Assembly: GCF_019303495.1 (NCBI RefSeq)
Contig: NZ_JAEVFI010000008.1
Span: forward strand, 94,370 to 158,369
From: Streptomyces sp. JJ66
GTDB lineage: Bacteria; Actinomycetota; Actinomycetes; Streptomycetales; Streptomycetaceae
Length of the DNA: 64,000 nt
Direction: 5' to 3'
Positions within the stretch are counted from its first letter, which is position 1. Each line of letters starts with the position of its first letter. This document shows, in pieces, positions 57,664-64,000 of this stretch. A model generated the notes under the pieces. The model was given only the letters and a program-made list of their open reading frames with translations, made no database searches and had not been told where the DNA came from. The position numbers and the translations under genes are program-made.

Positions 57664-59082
57664 TCAGGCGCGGCGGGCGTAGCCGCGCAGGAACAGGGCC
57701 TCGGTCACCGCCATGCGGCGCAGCTCGTCCGGGCAGACGCTCTCGTTCACCGCGTGGATCTGCGCCTTCGGTTCGCTCAGTCCGATGAGCAGGATCTCCG
57801 CCGTGGGGTAGAGCGAGGCGAGGGTGTTGCACAGCGGGATGGAGCCGCCCATTCCGGCTACCGCCATCGGCTGGCCGTCGTAGGCGGCGCGCATGGCGTC
57901 GGCCATCGCGGCGTAGGCCGGGCTGGAGGTGTCGGCACTGAAGGGCTGCCCCTGGCCCACCTGCTCGGTCGATACCCGGGCGCGCCAGGGCACGTGCGCC
58001 GCAAGGTGCGCGGTCAGCAGCGCGGTCGCCTCCGTGGCGTCCACCCCCGGCGGCACCCGCAGGCTCAGCAGCGCCCGCGCGGTGGCCTGCACCGACGGCG
58101 TCGCGCCCACCACGGGCGGGCAGTCGATGCCGAGCACGGTGACCGCCGGACGGGCCCACAGCCGGTCAGCGACCGTGCCGGAACCGATCAGGCTCACACC
58201 GTCCAGCACCCTGGCATCGCGGCGGAAGTCCTCCTCGGGGTATTGGAGCCCGTCCCAGCAGGCGTCGGCGGGCAGACCGTCAACGGTGGTGGAGCCGTCC
58301 CCGGCGCGCAGCGAGTCCAGCACCCGGATGAGGGCGGCCAGCGCATCCGGCGCGGCCCCGCCGAACTGGCCGGAGTGCAGGTTGCCCGCCAGCGTGTCCA
58401 CGGTGACGCGCACCAGCGTCATGCCCCGCAGCACGCTGGTCACGGTCGGCAGACCGGCCTGGAAGTTGCCCGCGTCGCCGATGACGATCGTGTCGGCCGC
58501 CAGCAGCTCGGGGTGGGCCTCGGCGTAGCGCTCCAGCCCGCCCGTGCCCTGCTCCTCGGAACCCTCCACGATCATCTTCACCGTGACCGGCACGCCGCCG
58601 TGCTCCCGCAGCGCACGCAGCGCCAGCAGATGCATCACGAAGCCGCCCTTGCAGTCGGCGGCACCGCGCCCGTACCAGCGGCCGTCCCGCTCGGTCAGCT
58701 CGAACGGCGGTGAGTCCCACCCGGCCAGGTCCAGTGGCGGCTGCACGTCGTAGTGGGCGTACAGCAGCACGGTGGGCGCCCCGACGGGGCCGGGCAGCAG
58801 GCCGTACACCGAGGTGGTCCCGTCCGGCGTCGCCAGCCCGGCGACGTCGGTGAAGCCCTCGGCGCGCAGGGCGTCGGCGATCCAGCCCGCCGCGCCCTCG
58901 CACTCGCTCACCGGGAACTGCTCCGGGTCCGCCACCGACTGAAACCGCACCAGCTCGGCCAGCTCGGTGCGGGCGCGCGACAGCAGGGCGGCGACGGTGG
59001 CCGCCACGCCCTCGGCCGCGTCCGTGGCGGCGGTCTGCCCGTCCGGGCCGGATGCGGGACGCTGCGCCGGGTCCTGCGCCAT
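57664..59082 (-). CDS. M20 family metallodipeptidase
   Basis: A 472-residue dinuclear zinc peptidase. The metal ligands are His in YAHYDVQPP, Asp in GRGAADCKGG, the catalytic/ligand Glu pair in EGSEEQGTGG, Asp in IGDAGNFQAG and the distal His in AQIHAVNESV. The lid domain lies between. It hydrolyses dipeptides or N-acyl amino acids in the cytoplasm. CAGGAG lies before ATG 59082. It is divergent from the geranylgeranyl-reductase-like gene. Confidence 0.95.
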   Translation of the reverse strand: MAQDPAQRPASGPDGQTAATDAAEGVAATVAALLSRARTELAELVRFQSVADPEQFPVSECEGAAGWIADALRAEGFTDVAGLATPDGTTSVYGLLPGPVGAPTVLLYAHYDVQPPLDLAGWDSPPFELTERDGRWYGRGAADCKGGFVMHLLALRALREHGGVPVTVKMIVEGSEEQGTGGLERYAEAHPELLAADTIVIGDAGNFQAGLPTVTSVLRGMTLVRVTVDTLAGNLHSGQFGGAAPDALAALIRVLDSLRAGDGSTTVDGLPADACWDGLQYPEEDFRRDARVLDGVSLIGSGTVADRLWARPAVTVLGIDCPPVVGATPSVQATARALLSLRVPPGVDATEATALLTAHLAAHVPWRARVSTEQVGQGQPFSADTSSPAYAAMADAMRAAYDGQPMAVAGMGGSIPLCNTLASLYPTAEILLIGLSEPKAQIHAVNESVCPDELRRMAVTEALFLRGYARRA

Positions 59083-59259
59083 GGGGATGCTCCTGGAACG
59101 TCGAGAGACTGCGTCGTCGGTCCGGCGAGCGGGATCGCCGCCCGTCCGGCGGTGGTGATCCTCCCACAGCGGGTCGGCTCTCCCCCCGGGCCGTAGGATG
59201 CCCGCAGGGCCTGGCCCTCACCTCAAGCCGGACGTCGGGAGCGGGAGCGGAAGCGGACA

Positions 59260-60522
59260 GTGAGCAGCGAGAACACCCCGGACGAGGCTGAGGGCACCGC
59301 ACATAGTGAAGCCGAGGGCACCGCACACGGTGAAGGGGCCTCGCGCCCGGTCTGGGACGTGGTCGTCGTCGGCGCTGGTCCAGCCGGGGCGAGCGCCGCC
59401 CACGCCGCCGCTGTCGCCGGACGCCGCGTGCTGCTGCTGGAGAAGGCCGAACTGCCGCGTTACAAGACGTGCGGCGGCGGCATCATCGGCCCCACGCGCG
59501 ACGCGCTGCCGCCGGGCGTGGAGTTGCCACTGCGGGACCGGGTGCACGCCGTGACGTTCTCGCTCGACGGCCGCTTCGCCCGTACCCGCCGCTCCCGGCG
59601 GATGCTCTTCGGCCTGGTCAACCGGCCCGAGTTCGACCAGGCGCTGGTGGCGGCGGCACAGAAAGCGGGTGCCGAACTGCGGACCGGCGCCAGTGTCTCC
59701 CGCGTCGAGCAGCACGGGCCAGCGGTGCCCGACCGGCGCACGGTCGCGGTCGTCCTCAGTGGCGGCGAGACGATCCTCGCGCGCGCGGTCGTCGGCGCGG
59801 ACGGCAGCGCGAGCCGCATAGGAGCCCACGTCGGGGTGAAGCTGGACCAGGTGGACCTCGGTCTGGAGGCGGAGATCCCCGTCCCGGCTACCGTCGCGCA
59901 GGACTGGGCAGGCCGCGTCCTCATCGACTGGGGTCCGCTGCCCGGTAGTTACGGCTGGGTCTTCCCCAAGGGCGACACCCTCACGGTCGGCGTCATCGCG
60001 GCGCGCGGAGAGGGCGCCGCGACCAAGCGCTACCTGGAGGATTTCATCGCCCGGCTGGGCCTGGCCGGATTCGAACCCGCGGTCTCCTCCGGCCACCTGA
60101 CGCGCTGCCGGGCCGATGACTCGCCGCTGAGCCGTGGCCGCGTCCTGGTCTGCGGCGACGCGGCCGGGCTGCTGGAGCCCTGGACGCGCGAGGGCATCTC
60201 CTACGCGCTGCGCTCCGGGCGGCTGGCGGGTCAGTGGGCGGCGCGCATCGCCGAGGCGGGCGACGCCGTGGACGCGCGGCGGCAGGCGCTGAACTACGCG
60301 TTCGCCGTCACCTCCGGGCTCGGGGCGGAGATGGGCGTGGGACGCCGCCTGCACCAGGTGTTCTCCCAGCGGCCGAAGCTGCTGCACGCGACGCTCACCG
60401 GATTCCGCCCGGCGTGGTCCACGTTCGCGCAGATCACCCGGGGCACGACGACGCTGGCCGGGATCGTCCGCACCCACCCGCTGGCCCGCCGCGCGCTGGG
60501 CGCGCTGGACCGGCGGGGCTGA
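59260..60522 (+). CDS. Geranylgeranyl-reductase family flavoprotein
   Basis: A 420-residue FAD-dependent oxidoreductase. VVVVGAGPAGASAAHAAA is the nucleotide-binding motif, PRYKTCGGGI the conserved Cys-Gly-Gly-Gly patch, ARAVVGADGSASRIG the linker motif and VLVCGDAAGLLEPWTREGISYALRSG the FAD GD motif. Such enzymes reduce isoprenoid chains of menaquinone, phospholipids or pigments. The N-terminus has a tandem octapeptide from a 24-bp repeat. The GTG start has GGAAGCGGA upstream. No prenyl-synthase gene is nearby. A strong hairpin follows the stop. Confidence 0.92.
   Translation: MSSENTPDEAEGTAHSEAEGTAHGEGASRPVWDVVVVGAGPAGASAAHAAAVAGRRVLLLEKAELPRYKTCGGGIIGPTRDALPPGVELPLRDRVHAVTFSLDGRFARTRRSRRMLFGLVNRPEFDQALVAAAQKAGAELRTGASVSRVEQHGPAVPDRRTVAVVLSGGETILARAVVGADGSASRIGAHVGVKLDQVDLGLEAEIPVPATVAQDWAGRVLIDWGPLPGSYGWVFPKGDTLTVGVIAARGEGAATKRYLEDFIARLGLAGFEPAVSSGHLTRCRADDSPLSRGRVLVCGDAAGLLEPWTREGISYALRSGRLAGQWAARIAEAGDAVDARRQALNYAFAVTSGLGAEMGVGRRLHQVFSQRPKLLHATLTGFRPAWSTFAQITRGTTTLAGIVRTHPLARRALGALDRRG
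59284..59331 (+). repeat. In-frame 24-bp tandem duplication
   Basis: Two 24-bp copies (59284-59307 and 59308-59331), differing at a few bases, encode EAEGTAHS and EAEGTAHG in the disordered N-terminus of the flavoprotein. GAGGGCACCGCACA is common to both. Confidence 0.85.
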
Positions 60523-60526
60523 CGGC

Positions 60527-60575
60527 ACCCGGTACCACGGGCCGCCCGCGCCCGGCGCGGCCCGTGGTACCGGGT
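60527..60575. terminator. Perfect 19-bp hairpin
   Basis: Arms 60527-60545 and 60557-60575 pair perfectly around an 11-nt loop. It lies between convergent genes, 4 bp after one stop, and its last base is the first base of the other gene's stop triplet, so it serves both. Confidence 0.92.
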
Positions 60576-60787
60576 CAGCGGCGCAGGACCCGCACGACGC
60601 GGGCACAGAAGACGGCGCCCCCGGCCCACCCGGCGGCGGTGAGCCAGAAGGCGGGCATCGGCCACACCAGTACGGGCGCGGCGAGCAGCAGGAAGACGGC
60701 CAGCCCCAGCAGAGCGCCGGTGACGCAGGCGTAGCCCGTCTCGACGGTCACCGCGTCGCGTTCGGCCGGTGTGCGTGTCGCCACCAC
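60575..60787 (-). CDS. DUF6332 family membrane protein
   Basis: A 70-residue protein with two membrane helices (about residues 20-42 and 46-64) that I recognise as DUF6332 of streptomycetes. A short polar N-terminus and the basic ending RVVRVLRR suggest both termini are cytoplasmic. AAGGGGG lies just before tandem GTGs, the second (60784) being better spaced. Function unknown. Confidence 0.75.
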   Translation of the reverse strand: MVATRTPAERDAVTVETGYACVTGALLGLAVFLLLAAPVLVWPMPAFWLTAAGWAGGAVFCARVVRVLRR

Positions 60788-60819
60788 ATCCCCCTTGACC
60801 AGCCGTCAGACCGGGCGCG

Positions 60820-61284
60820 TCAGGAGCGGCCTGGCCTGCGGCGTACGTAGAGCTGTTTGCGGACCCGGGCTACGACCGTACCGTCCTGGCCGAGCACCGT
60901 GCAGGTGAACCAGGGCAGCGCCTTGGCGCCGTCGGCGGTCGCGGCCCGGATCTCCTTCAGCCGGTCGGGGGTGAGCTTGAAGTCGGCGTACACCTCACCG
61001 CGGCCGGGCGAGACGAAGTCGATCTCGGCGGACTTGTCCCACACGATGTAGTCCTCGCCGAGCGAGGAGACGACCAGCAGGGCCCAGAACGGGTCGGTCA
61101 TGGAGAACAGCGAGCCGCCGAAGTGGGTGCCGAAGTAGTTCCGGTTGAAGCGGCCCAGGCGCAGCCGGACGCGGGCGCTGCTCCAGTCGTCGGCGAGGTG
61201 CAGGACGCGGATGCCCGCGAAACGGAACGGCGGCCACCAGTTCATGCCGAGGCGCAGCGTGGCCGGACTCATGCGGCGTGCCAT
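60820..61284 (-). CDS. DUF4442 hotdog-fold protein
   Basis: A 154-residue protein of DUF4442, a hotdog-fold group related to acyl-CoA thioesterases. RNYFGTHFGGSLFSMTDPFWALL is the conserved motif with the Asn/His pocket residues. Whether it cleaves acyl-CoA is not known. TAGGCT ends 6 nt before ATG 61284 with TTACTG 17 bp further upstream, so the start is leaderless. It is divergent from a ROK repressor gene, with a TTAC-N6-GTAA operator between them. Confidence 0.9.
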   Translation of the reverse strand: MARRMSPATLRLGMNWWPPFRFAGIRVLHLADDWSSARVRLRLGRFNRNYFGTHFGGSLFSMTDPFWALLVVSSLGEDYIVWDKSAEIDFVSPGRGEVYADFKLTPDRLKEIRAATADGAKALPWFTCTVLGQDGTVVARVRKQLYVRRRPGRS

Positions 61285-61290
61285 GCCGGG

Positions 61291-61296
61291 AGCCTA
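61291..61296 (-). promoter_or_regulatory. -10 box TAGGCT, leaderless start
   Basis: TAGGCT on the minus strand ends 6 nt before ATG 61284. TTACTG lies 17 bp upstream as the -35. Confidence 0.6.
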
Positions 61297-61305
61297 GCAT
61301 TAATA

Positions 61306-61319
61306 TTACCAGTCAGTAA
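61306..61319. promoter_or_regulatory. Candidate operator TTAC-N6-GTAA
   Basis: TTACCAGTCAGTAA overlaps the -35 of the DUF4442 promoter. It lies in an AT-rich patch (61300-61319) unlike its surroundings. Symmetry is limited to the outer four bases on each side. Confidence 0.4.
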
Positions 61320-61373
61320 CCGGGGAGCCGGATACCGAGGGCGCGCTTTGTTCAGTGCCCACACAAAGCCAGA

Positions 61374-62612
61374 ATGGATGCCGTGACCCACCATCGAACC
61401 CGCCCTGACCGGGGCCGCAGTGCGCTGGGACCGGCGCTGCAGCTCGTGCACACCGGCCGCGCCCCCACCCGGGCCCAGCTCACCGCCGAGCTGGGCGTGA
61501 CCCGGGCCACCGCGGGAGCCGTCGCCGCCGAGCTGCAGAGCCTCGGCCTGATCACCGTGGACGCCCGCCCCGCCATCGCCGCCGGAGCCCAGGGCCGCCC
61601 CTCGCACCGGCTGGCCGTGGACCCGGCCGGGCCCGTCGTGCTCGCCGCCCAGGTCCACGCCGACGGCTTCCGCGCCGCACTGGTCGGGCTCGGCGGCACC
61701 ATCGTGGCCACCGCCCCCGGCTGCGGGGACGTAGACGCCGACCCGGTGCGGGTCCTGCGCCAGGTGGTCTCGGCGGGCGCCGAGTTGCTGGAACAGACCG
61801 GGCGGCGCTGCGTGGGCGCCGGGCTCGCCGTGCCCTCCGCCGTCGCCGAGCCCGAGGGGCTGGCGCTCAACCCGCTCCACCTGGCCTGGCCGCCCGGCGC
61901 GCCCGTGCGGTCGCTGTTCGCCCAGTGTCTGGCCGAAGCCGGCATCACCGGCCCGGCACCCGGTGCTCCCGTCACCGGATACGCGGCCAACGACGTCAAC
62001 CTCGGCGCGCTCGCCGAACACCGGCACGGCGCCGGACGCGGCGCGCGGCACCTGCTGTGCGTGGCCACCGGGCACCGTGGCGTGGGCGGCGCACTCGTCC
62101 TGCGCGGACGGCTGCACACCGGCAGCGCGGGGCTGGCACTGGAGGTCGGCCACCTCACCGTGGACCCGCAGGGCAGGCCGTGTCACTGCGGCTCACGCGG
62201 CTGCCTGGACGTCGAGACCGACCCGCTGGCCCTGCTGGACGCCGCCGGGCGCACCCCCGGCCCGGAGTCCTCGCTGCTGCACCAGGCCCGCGAACTGCTG
62301 CGCACCGCCTACCCGGACGACCCCGCCGTACGCGCCGCCGCCCACCTGCTCATCGACCGGCTCGGACTCGGGATCGCCGGACTCGTCAACATCCTCAACC
62401 CCGACCGCGTCATCCTCGGCGGCCTGCACCGCGAGCTGCTGCGCGCCGACGAGGAGCGGCTGCGGGCTGGGATCGCCGAAGGCAGCCTGTGGGGCCGCAG
62501 CGGCGAAGTACCGGTACTGGCGTGCACGCTGGACCACAACAGCCTGGTCGGCGCGGCCGAGCTGGCCTGGCAGCCCATCCTGGACGACCCGCTGACCCTG
62601 CAGGAGACGTGA
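61374..62612 (+). CDS. ROK family transcriptional regulator
   Basis: A 412-residue NagC/XylR-type repressor. The N-terminal winged helix (residues about 12-65) includes TRAQLTAELGVTRATAGAVAAELQSLGL. The ROK sugar domain has GHRGVGGALVLRGRLH in place of the kinase GTGxG, and the zinc motif EVGHLTV...CHCGSRGCLD is kept. Loss of the P-loop Asp-Gly-Gly-Thr means it binds sugar without phosphorylating it. It should repress a sugar-use gene. The start is ATG 61374, but the downstream GTG 61383 has a CAGAAT box 7 nt upstream and may be the leaderless start. Confidence 0.9.
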   Translation: MDAVTHHRTRPDRGRSALGPALQLVHTGRAPTRAQLTAELGVTRATAGAVAAELQSLGLITVDARPAIAAGAQGRPSHRLAVDPAGPVVLAAQVHADGFRAALVGLGGTIVATAPGCGDVDADPVRVLRQVVSAGAELLEQTGRRCVGAGLAVPSAVAEPEGLALNPLHLAWPPGAPVRSLFAQCLAEAGITGPAPGAPVTGYAANDVNLGALAEHRHGAGRGARHLLCVATGHRGVGGALVLRGRLHTGSAGLALEVGHLTVDPQGRPCHCGSRGCLDVETDPLALLDAAGRTPGPESSLLHQARELLRTAYPDDPAVRAAAHLLIDRLGLGIAGLVNILNPDRVILGGLHRELLRADEERLRAGIAEGSLWGRSGEVPVLACTLDHNSLVGAAELAWQPILDDPLTLQET

Positions 62613-62665
62613 GGTGACGATCCGCCCCGGCCGCCTGCTGCGAGACGCCGACAGCTGAACCGGCG

Positions 62666-63142
62666 TCAGCCCGGCGCGGTGGGCGTGGGCTCGGCCGTCC
62701 GCGACCGGGAGCCGCCGTGCGCCGCCGCCCGCCCGGCAGGCGGCACGGGCAGGGTGAACCACACGACCTTGCCCTGGCCGCCCTGTTGGGCTCGCATGCC
62801 CCAGCTTTCGCTCACGGCCGCCACCAGGGCCAGGCCCCGCCCGCTGGTGGCCGACGCGCCCACCGAGCGCACCTGGGGCAGCTTCGGGTCGTGGTCGCGG
62901 ACCGAGATCGTCACCTTGTCCCACAGCAGCACGATCTCCACCGTGCAGTGCTTGTCGGCTCCGGTATGCCGGTGCACGTTCGCCAGCAGTTCGGTGACGC
63001 CGAGCGCCGCGGTGTCGATGAGCTGACTGAGCTGCCAGTACCGGAGCTGCGCGGAGACGATGCGGCGGACCTGGCCGATGCGTGACGGCAGGGCCTGGAA
63101 CTCGACCGCGCAGTGGCGGCTGGCGGCGGGCTGAGTGATCAC
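62666..63142 (-). CDS. RsbW-like ATP-binding protein (HATPase_c)
   Basis: A 158-residue GHKL ATPase domain of the anti-sigma/RsbW type, common in many copies in streptomycetes. ALGVTELLANVHRH is the N box, VRDHDPKLPQ the G1 box (Asp-x-Asp instead of Asp-x-Gly-x-Gly), and SGRGLALVAAVSESWG the G2 box. Such proteins bind or phosphorylate anti-sigma antagonists. The tail is Pro/Ala/Arg-rich. GAGGGAG lies 8 nt before GTG 63142. No sigma factor or antagonist gene is adjacent. Confidence 0.9.
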   Translation of the reverse strand: MITQPAASRHCAVEFQALPSRIGQVRRIVSAQLRYWQLSQLIDTAALGVTELLANVHRHTGADKHCTVEIVLLWDKVTISVRDHDPKLPQVRSVGASATSGRGLALVAAVSESWGMRAQQGGQGKVVWFTLPVPPAGRAAAHGGSRSRTAEPTPTAPG

Positions 63143-63256
63143 GGCTGCGACTCCCTCGGGCCGGGGGCGACATGCGTGGCGGGGGCCGGGCCGCAGAACG
63201 CGGCCTGGACCTACCAGCGTGATTCAGCTCACATGGTTGCGCAAATCGGGTGGTGT

Positions 63257-63595
63257 TCAAGGGTGCACGATGCGTCGATGCGCGGCGATCTTCGCCGCCC
63301 GTTCGCGCGCCACGCCCAGGGCTCCCGCCAGACCTTCCCGCGCCGCCCGCGGCAGGCGCAGCGCGTACCGCTTCCCGCGCAGCGTCACCACCGTGCGGCC
63401 GGCTACCCCCAGCAACTCGGCGAACCACGGCCGCGCCAGCCGCACTTCGGACACCGGAGCGCCGTCGATCTCCCGGCCGTAGCTGGTGAGCAGCGCCAAC
63501 CGCCCGTCCTGCACGAGCACCCGGCCCGCCTGGGTCAGGGAACGCCGCTGCCGCCGCACCGGTACCCCGCTGACGTCGAAATCGGGAACCGTCAT
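63257..63595 (-). CDS. Hypothetical protein
   Basis: A 112-residue soluble, basic protein. Residues 15-45 (RRQRRSLTQAGRVLVQDGRLALLTSYGREI) and the strand-rich middle are followed by Arg/Ala-rich helices ending HRRIVHP. It is not recognised. GAAGG lies 10 nt before ATG 63595. A longer frame upstream is an antisense shadow of the tandem repeats in the PLP gene. It is divergent from the PLP-enzyme gene with 105 bp between them. Confidence 0.6.
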   Translation of the reverse strand: MTVPDFDVSGVPVRRQRRSLTQAGRVLVQDGRLALLTSYGREIDGAPVSEVRLARPWFAELLGVAGRTVVTLRGKRYALRLPRAAREGLAGALGVARERAAKIAAHRRIVHP

Positions 63596-63688
63596 CGCGC
63601 ACCGCCTTCGCCGCCGGCCGCCGCCCGCGCACGGCCGTGTTCCTGTGGGCAGTGTGCCCGGGGACCGGGCCGTACACCAGAGGCCGCC

Positions 63689-63694
63689 TATCAT
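63689..63694 (+). promoter_or_regulatory. -10 box TATCAT, leaderless start
   Basis: TATCAT ends 6 nt before GTG 63701, and no Shine-Dalgarno sequence is present. Confidence 0.6.
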
Positions 63695-63700
63695 CGCGGC

Positions 63701-64000
63701 GTGAACAGCGAGAACGACCACCAGGCCGCCGAGGACGCCACCCGGCCGGAGCAGCCCCCGCCAGCCACCCCGCCCCAGCCCGCCGCGTCTGCTCCCGCCC
63801 AGCCCACTGCGTCTGCTCCCGCCCAGCCCACTGCGTCTGCTCCCGCCCAGCCCACCCTGGATATCGACCGCAGCGACCCGGCCTACCGTGCCTGGCTCCA
63901 GGACGCCGTGCGCAAGGTGCAGGCTGACCACAACCGCAGCGCCGACACACACCTGCTCCGCTTCCCGCTGCCCGAGCGGTGGGGCATCGACCTGTACCTG
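63701..64000 (+). CDS. PLP-dependent cysteine-synthase-family enzyme (5' part)
   Basis: The first 100 codons of a gene that runs off the window. After a disordered, Pro/Ala-rich leader of about 52 residues comes LDIDRSDPAYRAWLQDAVRKVQ, then SADTHLLRFPLPERWGIDLYL. This matches the start of streptomycete PLP-dependent cysteine-synthase-family proteins as I recall them; the Lys and substrate loops lie beyond the edge. The GTG start is set by the -10 box 6 nt upstream. Three 24-bp repeats make up much of the leader. Confidence 0.75.
   Translation, partial: MNSENDHQAAEDATRPEQPPPATPPQPAASAPAQPTASAPAQPTASAPAQPTLDIDRSDPAYRAWLQDAVRKVQADHNRSADTHLLRFPLPERWGIDLYL
63785..63856 (+). repeat. Three 24-bp tandem repeats
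   Basis: A 24-bp unit (GCGTCTGCTCCC then GCCCAGCCCACT) occurs three times in a row at 63785, 63809 and 63833; the last copy differs only in its final base. In frame it encodes ASAPAQPT three times, a flexible linker in the N-terminus of the PLP enzyme. Confidence 0.95.

Noticed and set aside
63785..63856. CRISPR-like direct repeats
   Set aside because: Repeats are contiguous with no spacers and keep the reading frame of a protein linker.

Overview
The window is about 72-75% GC. It has strong G/C bias at codon third positions, frequent GTG starts, ATGA/GTGA overlaps inside operons, many start codons without a ribosome-binding site but with a TANNNT box 6-8 nt upstream, and several small families I know only from streptomycetes (LPFR-motif peptide, DUF6397, DUF6421, DUF6986, DUF6332). 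It is chromosomal DNA of a Streptomyces or a close relative. I see no rRNA, no CRISPR array and no complete insertion sequence. Family names come from recognising protein sequences by eye; no database search was run.

Left edge (1-1131). A cut-off small cysteine-rich gene and about 480 bp of lower-GC sequence with two strong hairpins lie against the 3' end of a tRNA-Pro(GGG) gene. tRNA-Pro genes are known integration targets, so this may be the end of an integrated element. Region 1.1-9.97 kb: lipase-maturation-factor-like membrane protein and thiolase; a glycan-type cluster (epimerase, GT2 glycosyltransferase, DUF2064 transferase, methyltransferase) facing a polytopic membrane protein; and an orphan sugar-binding lipoprotein with a DasR-like operator over its promoter.

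10.1-15.8 kb: an LPFR-motif peptide gene and a five-gene ABC importer whose upstream palindrome fits the nickel-responsive Nur box, so it is probably nikABCDE. 15.9-19.3 kb: matB (malonyl-CoA synthetase) overlapping a fused beta/alpha carboxyltransferase, then a small conserved gene. 19.7-28.1 kb: secreted SGNH esterase, MpaB-type oxygenase, an orphan roadblock protein, DUF6397 protein overlapping tesB, a DEAD/DUF3516 helicase and a YdjM-type membrane hydrolase. 28.2-36.1 kb: divergent marR and ABC exporter, NUDIX, VOC and macro-domain genes, YiaA-like protein, secreted S1 protease, flavin monooxygenase, YjbQ protein.

36.3-46.9 kb: FUSC protein, a degenerate CbiX-like protein, a BadF-type sugar kinase overlapping ung, an fprA gene whose 3' end runs into the out-of-frame remnant of a BNR/YVTN-repeat gene, a tetR gene with a candidate terminated small RNA beside it, an M56 peptidase without its usual BlaI partner, DUF5134, VOC, GNAT and a glycerophosphodiesterase. 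47.1-50.5 kb: an overlapping three-gene operon (DUF6421, SDR, threonine-aldolase-like) behind a clear promoter. 50.6-64 kb: acyltransferase, thioredoxin, etfBA, DUF6986 lyase-like protein, ROK kinase, a P-loop/NUDIX fusion with an altered Walker A, M20 dipeptidase, geranylgeranyl-reductase-like flavoprotein, DUF6332, DUF4442, a ROK repressor, an RsbW-like ATPase, a small unknown gene, and the start of a PLP-dependent cysteine-synthase-family enzyme.

Most of the window is metabolic core with regulatory detail rather than an accessory island. I found no complete new defence or mobile system. The observations most worth following are the candidate Nur and DasR operators, the fprA/BNR deletion scar, the terminated RNA candidate at 43.3 kb, the DUF6421-SDR-aldolase operon, the density of leaderless promoters, the altered Walker A motif, and the zinc-site insertion in the epimerase.
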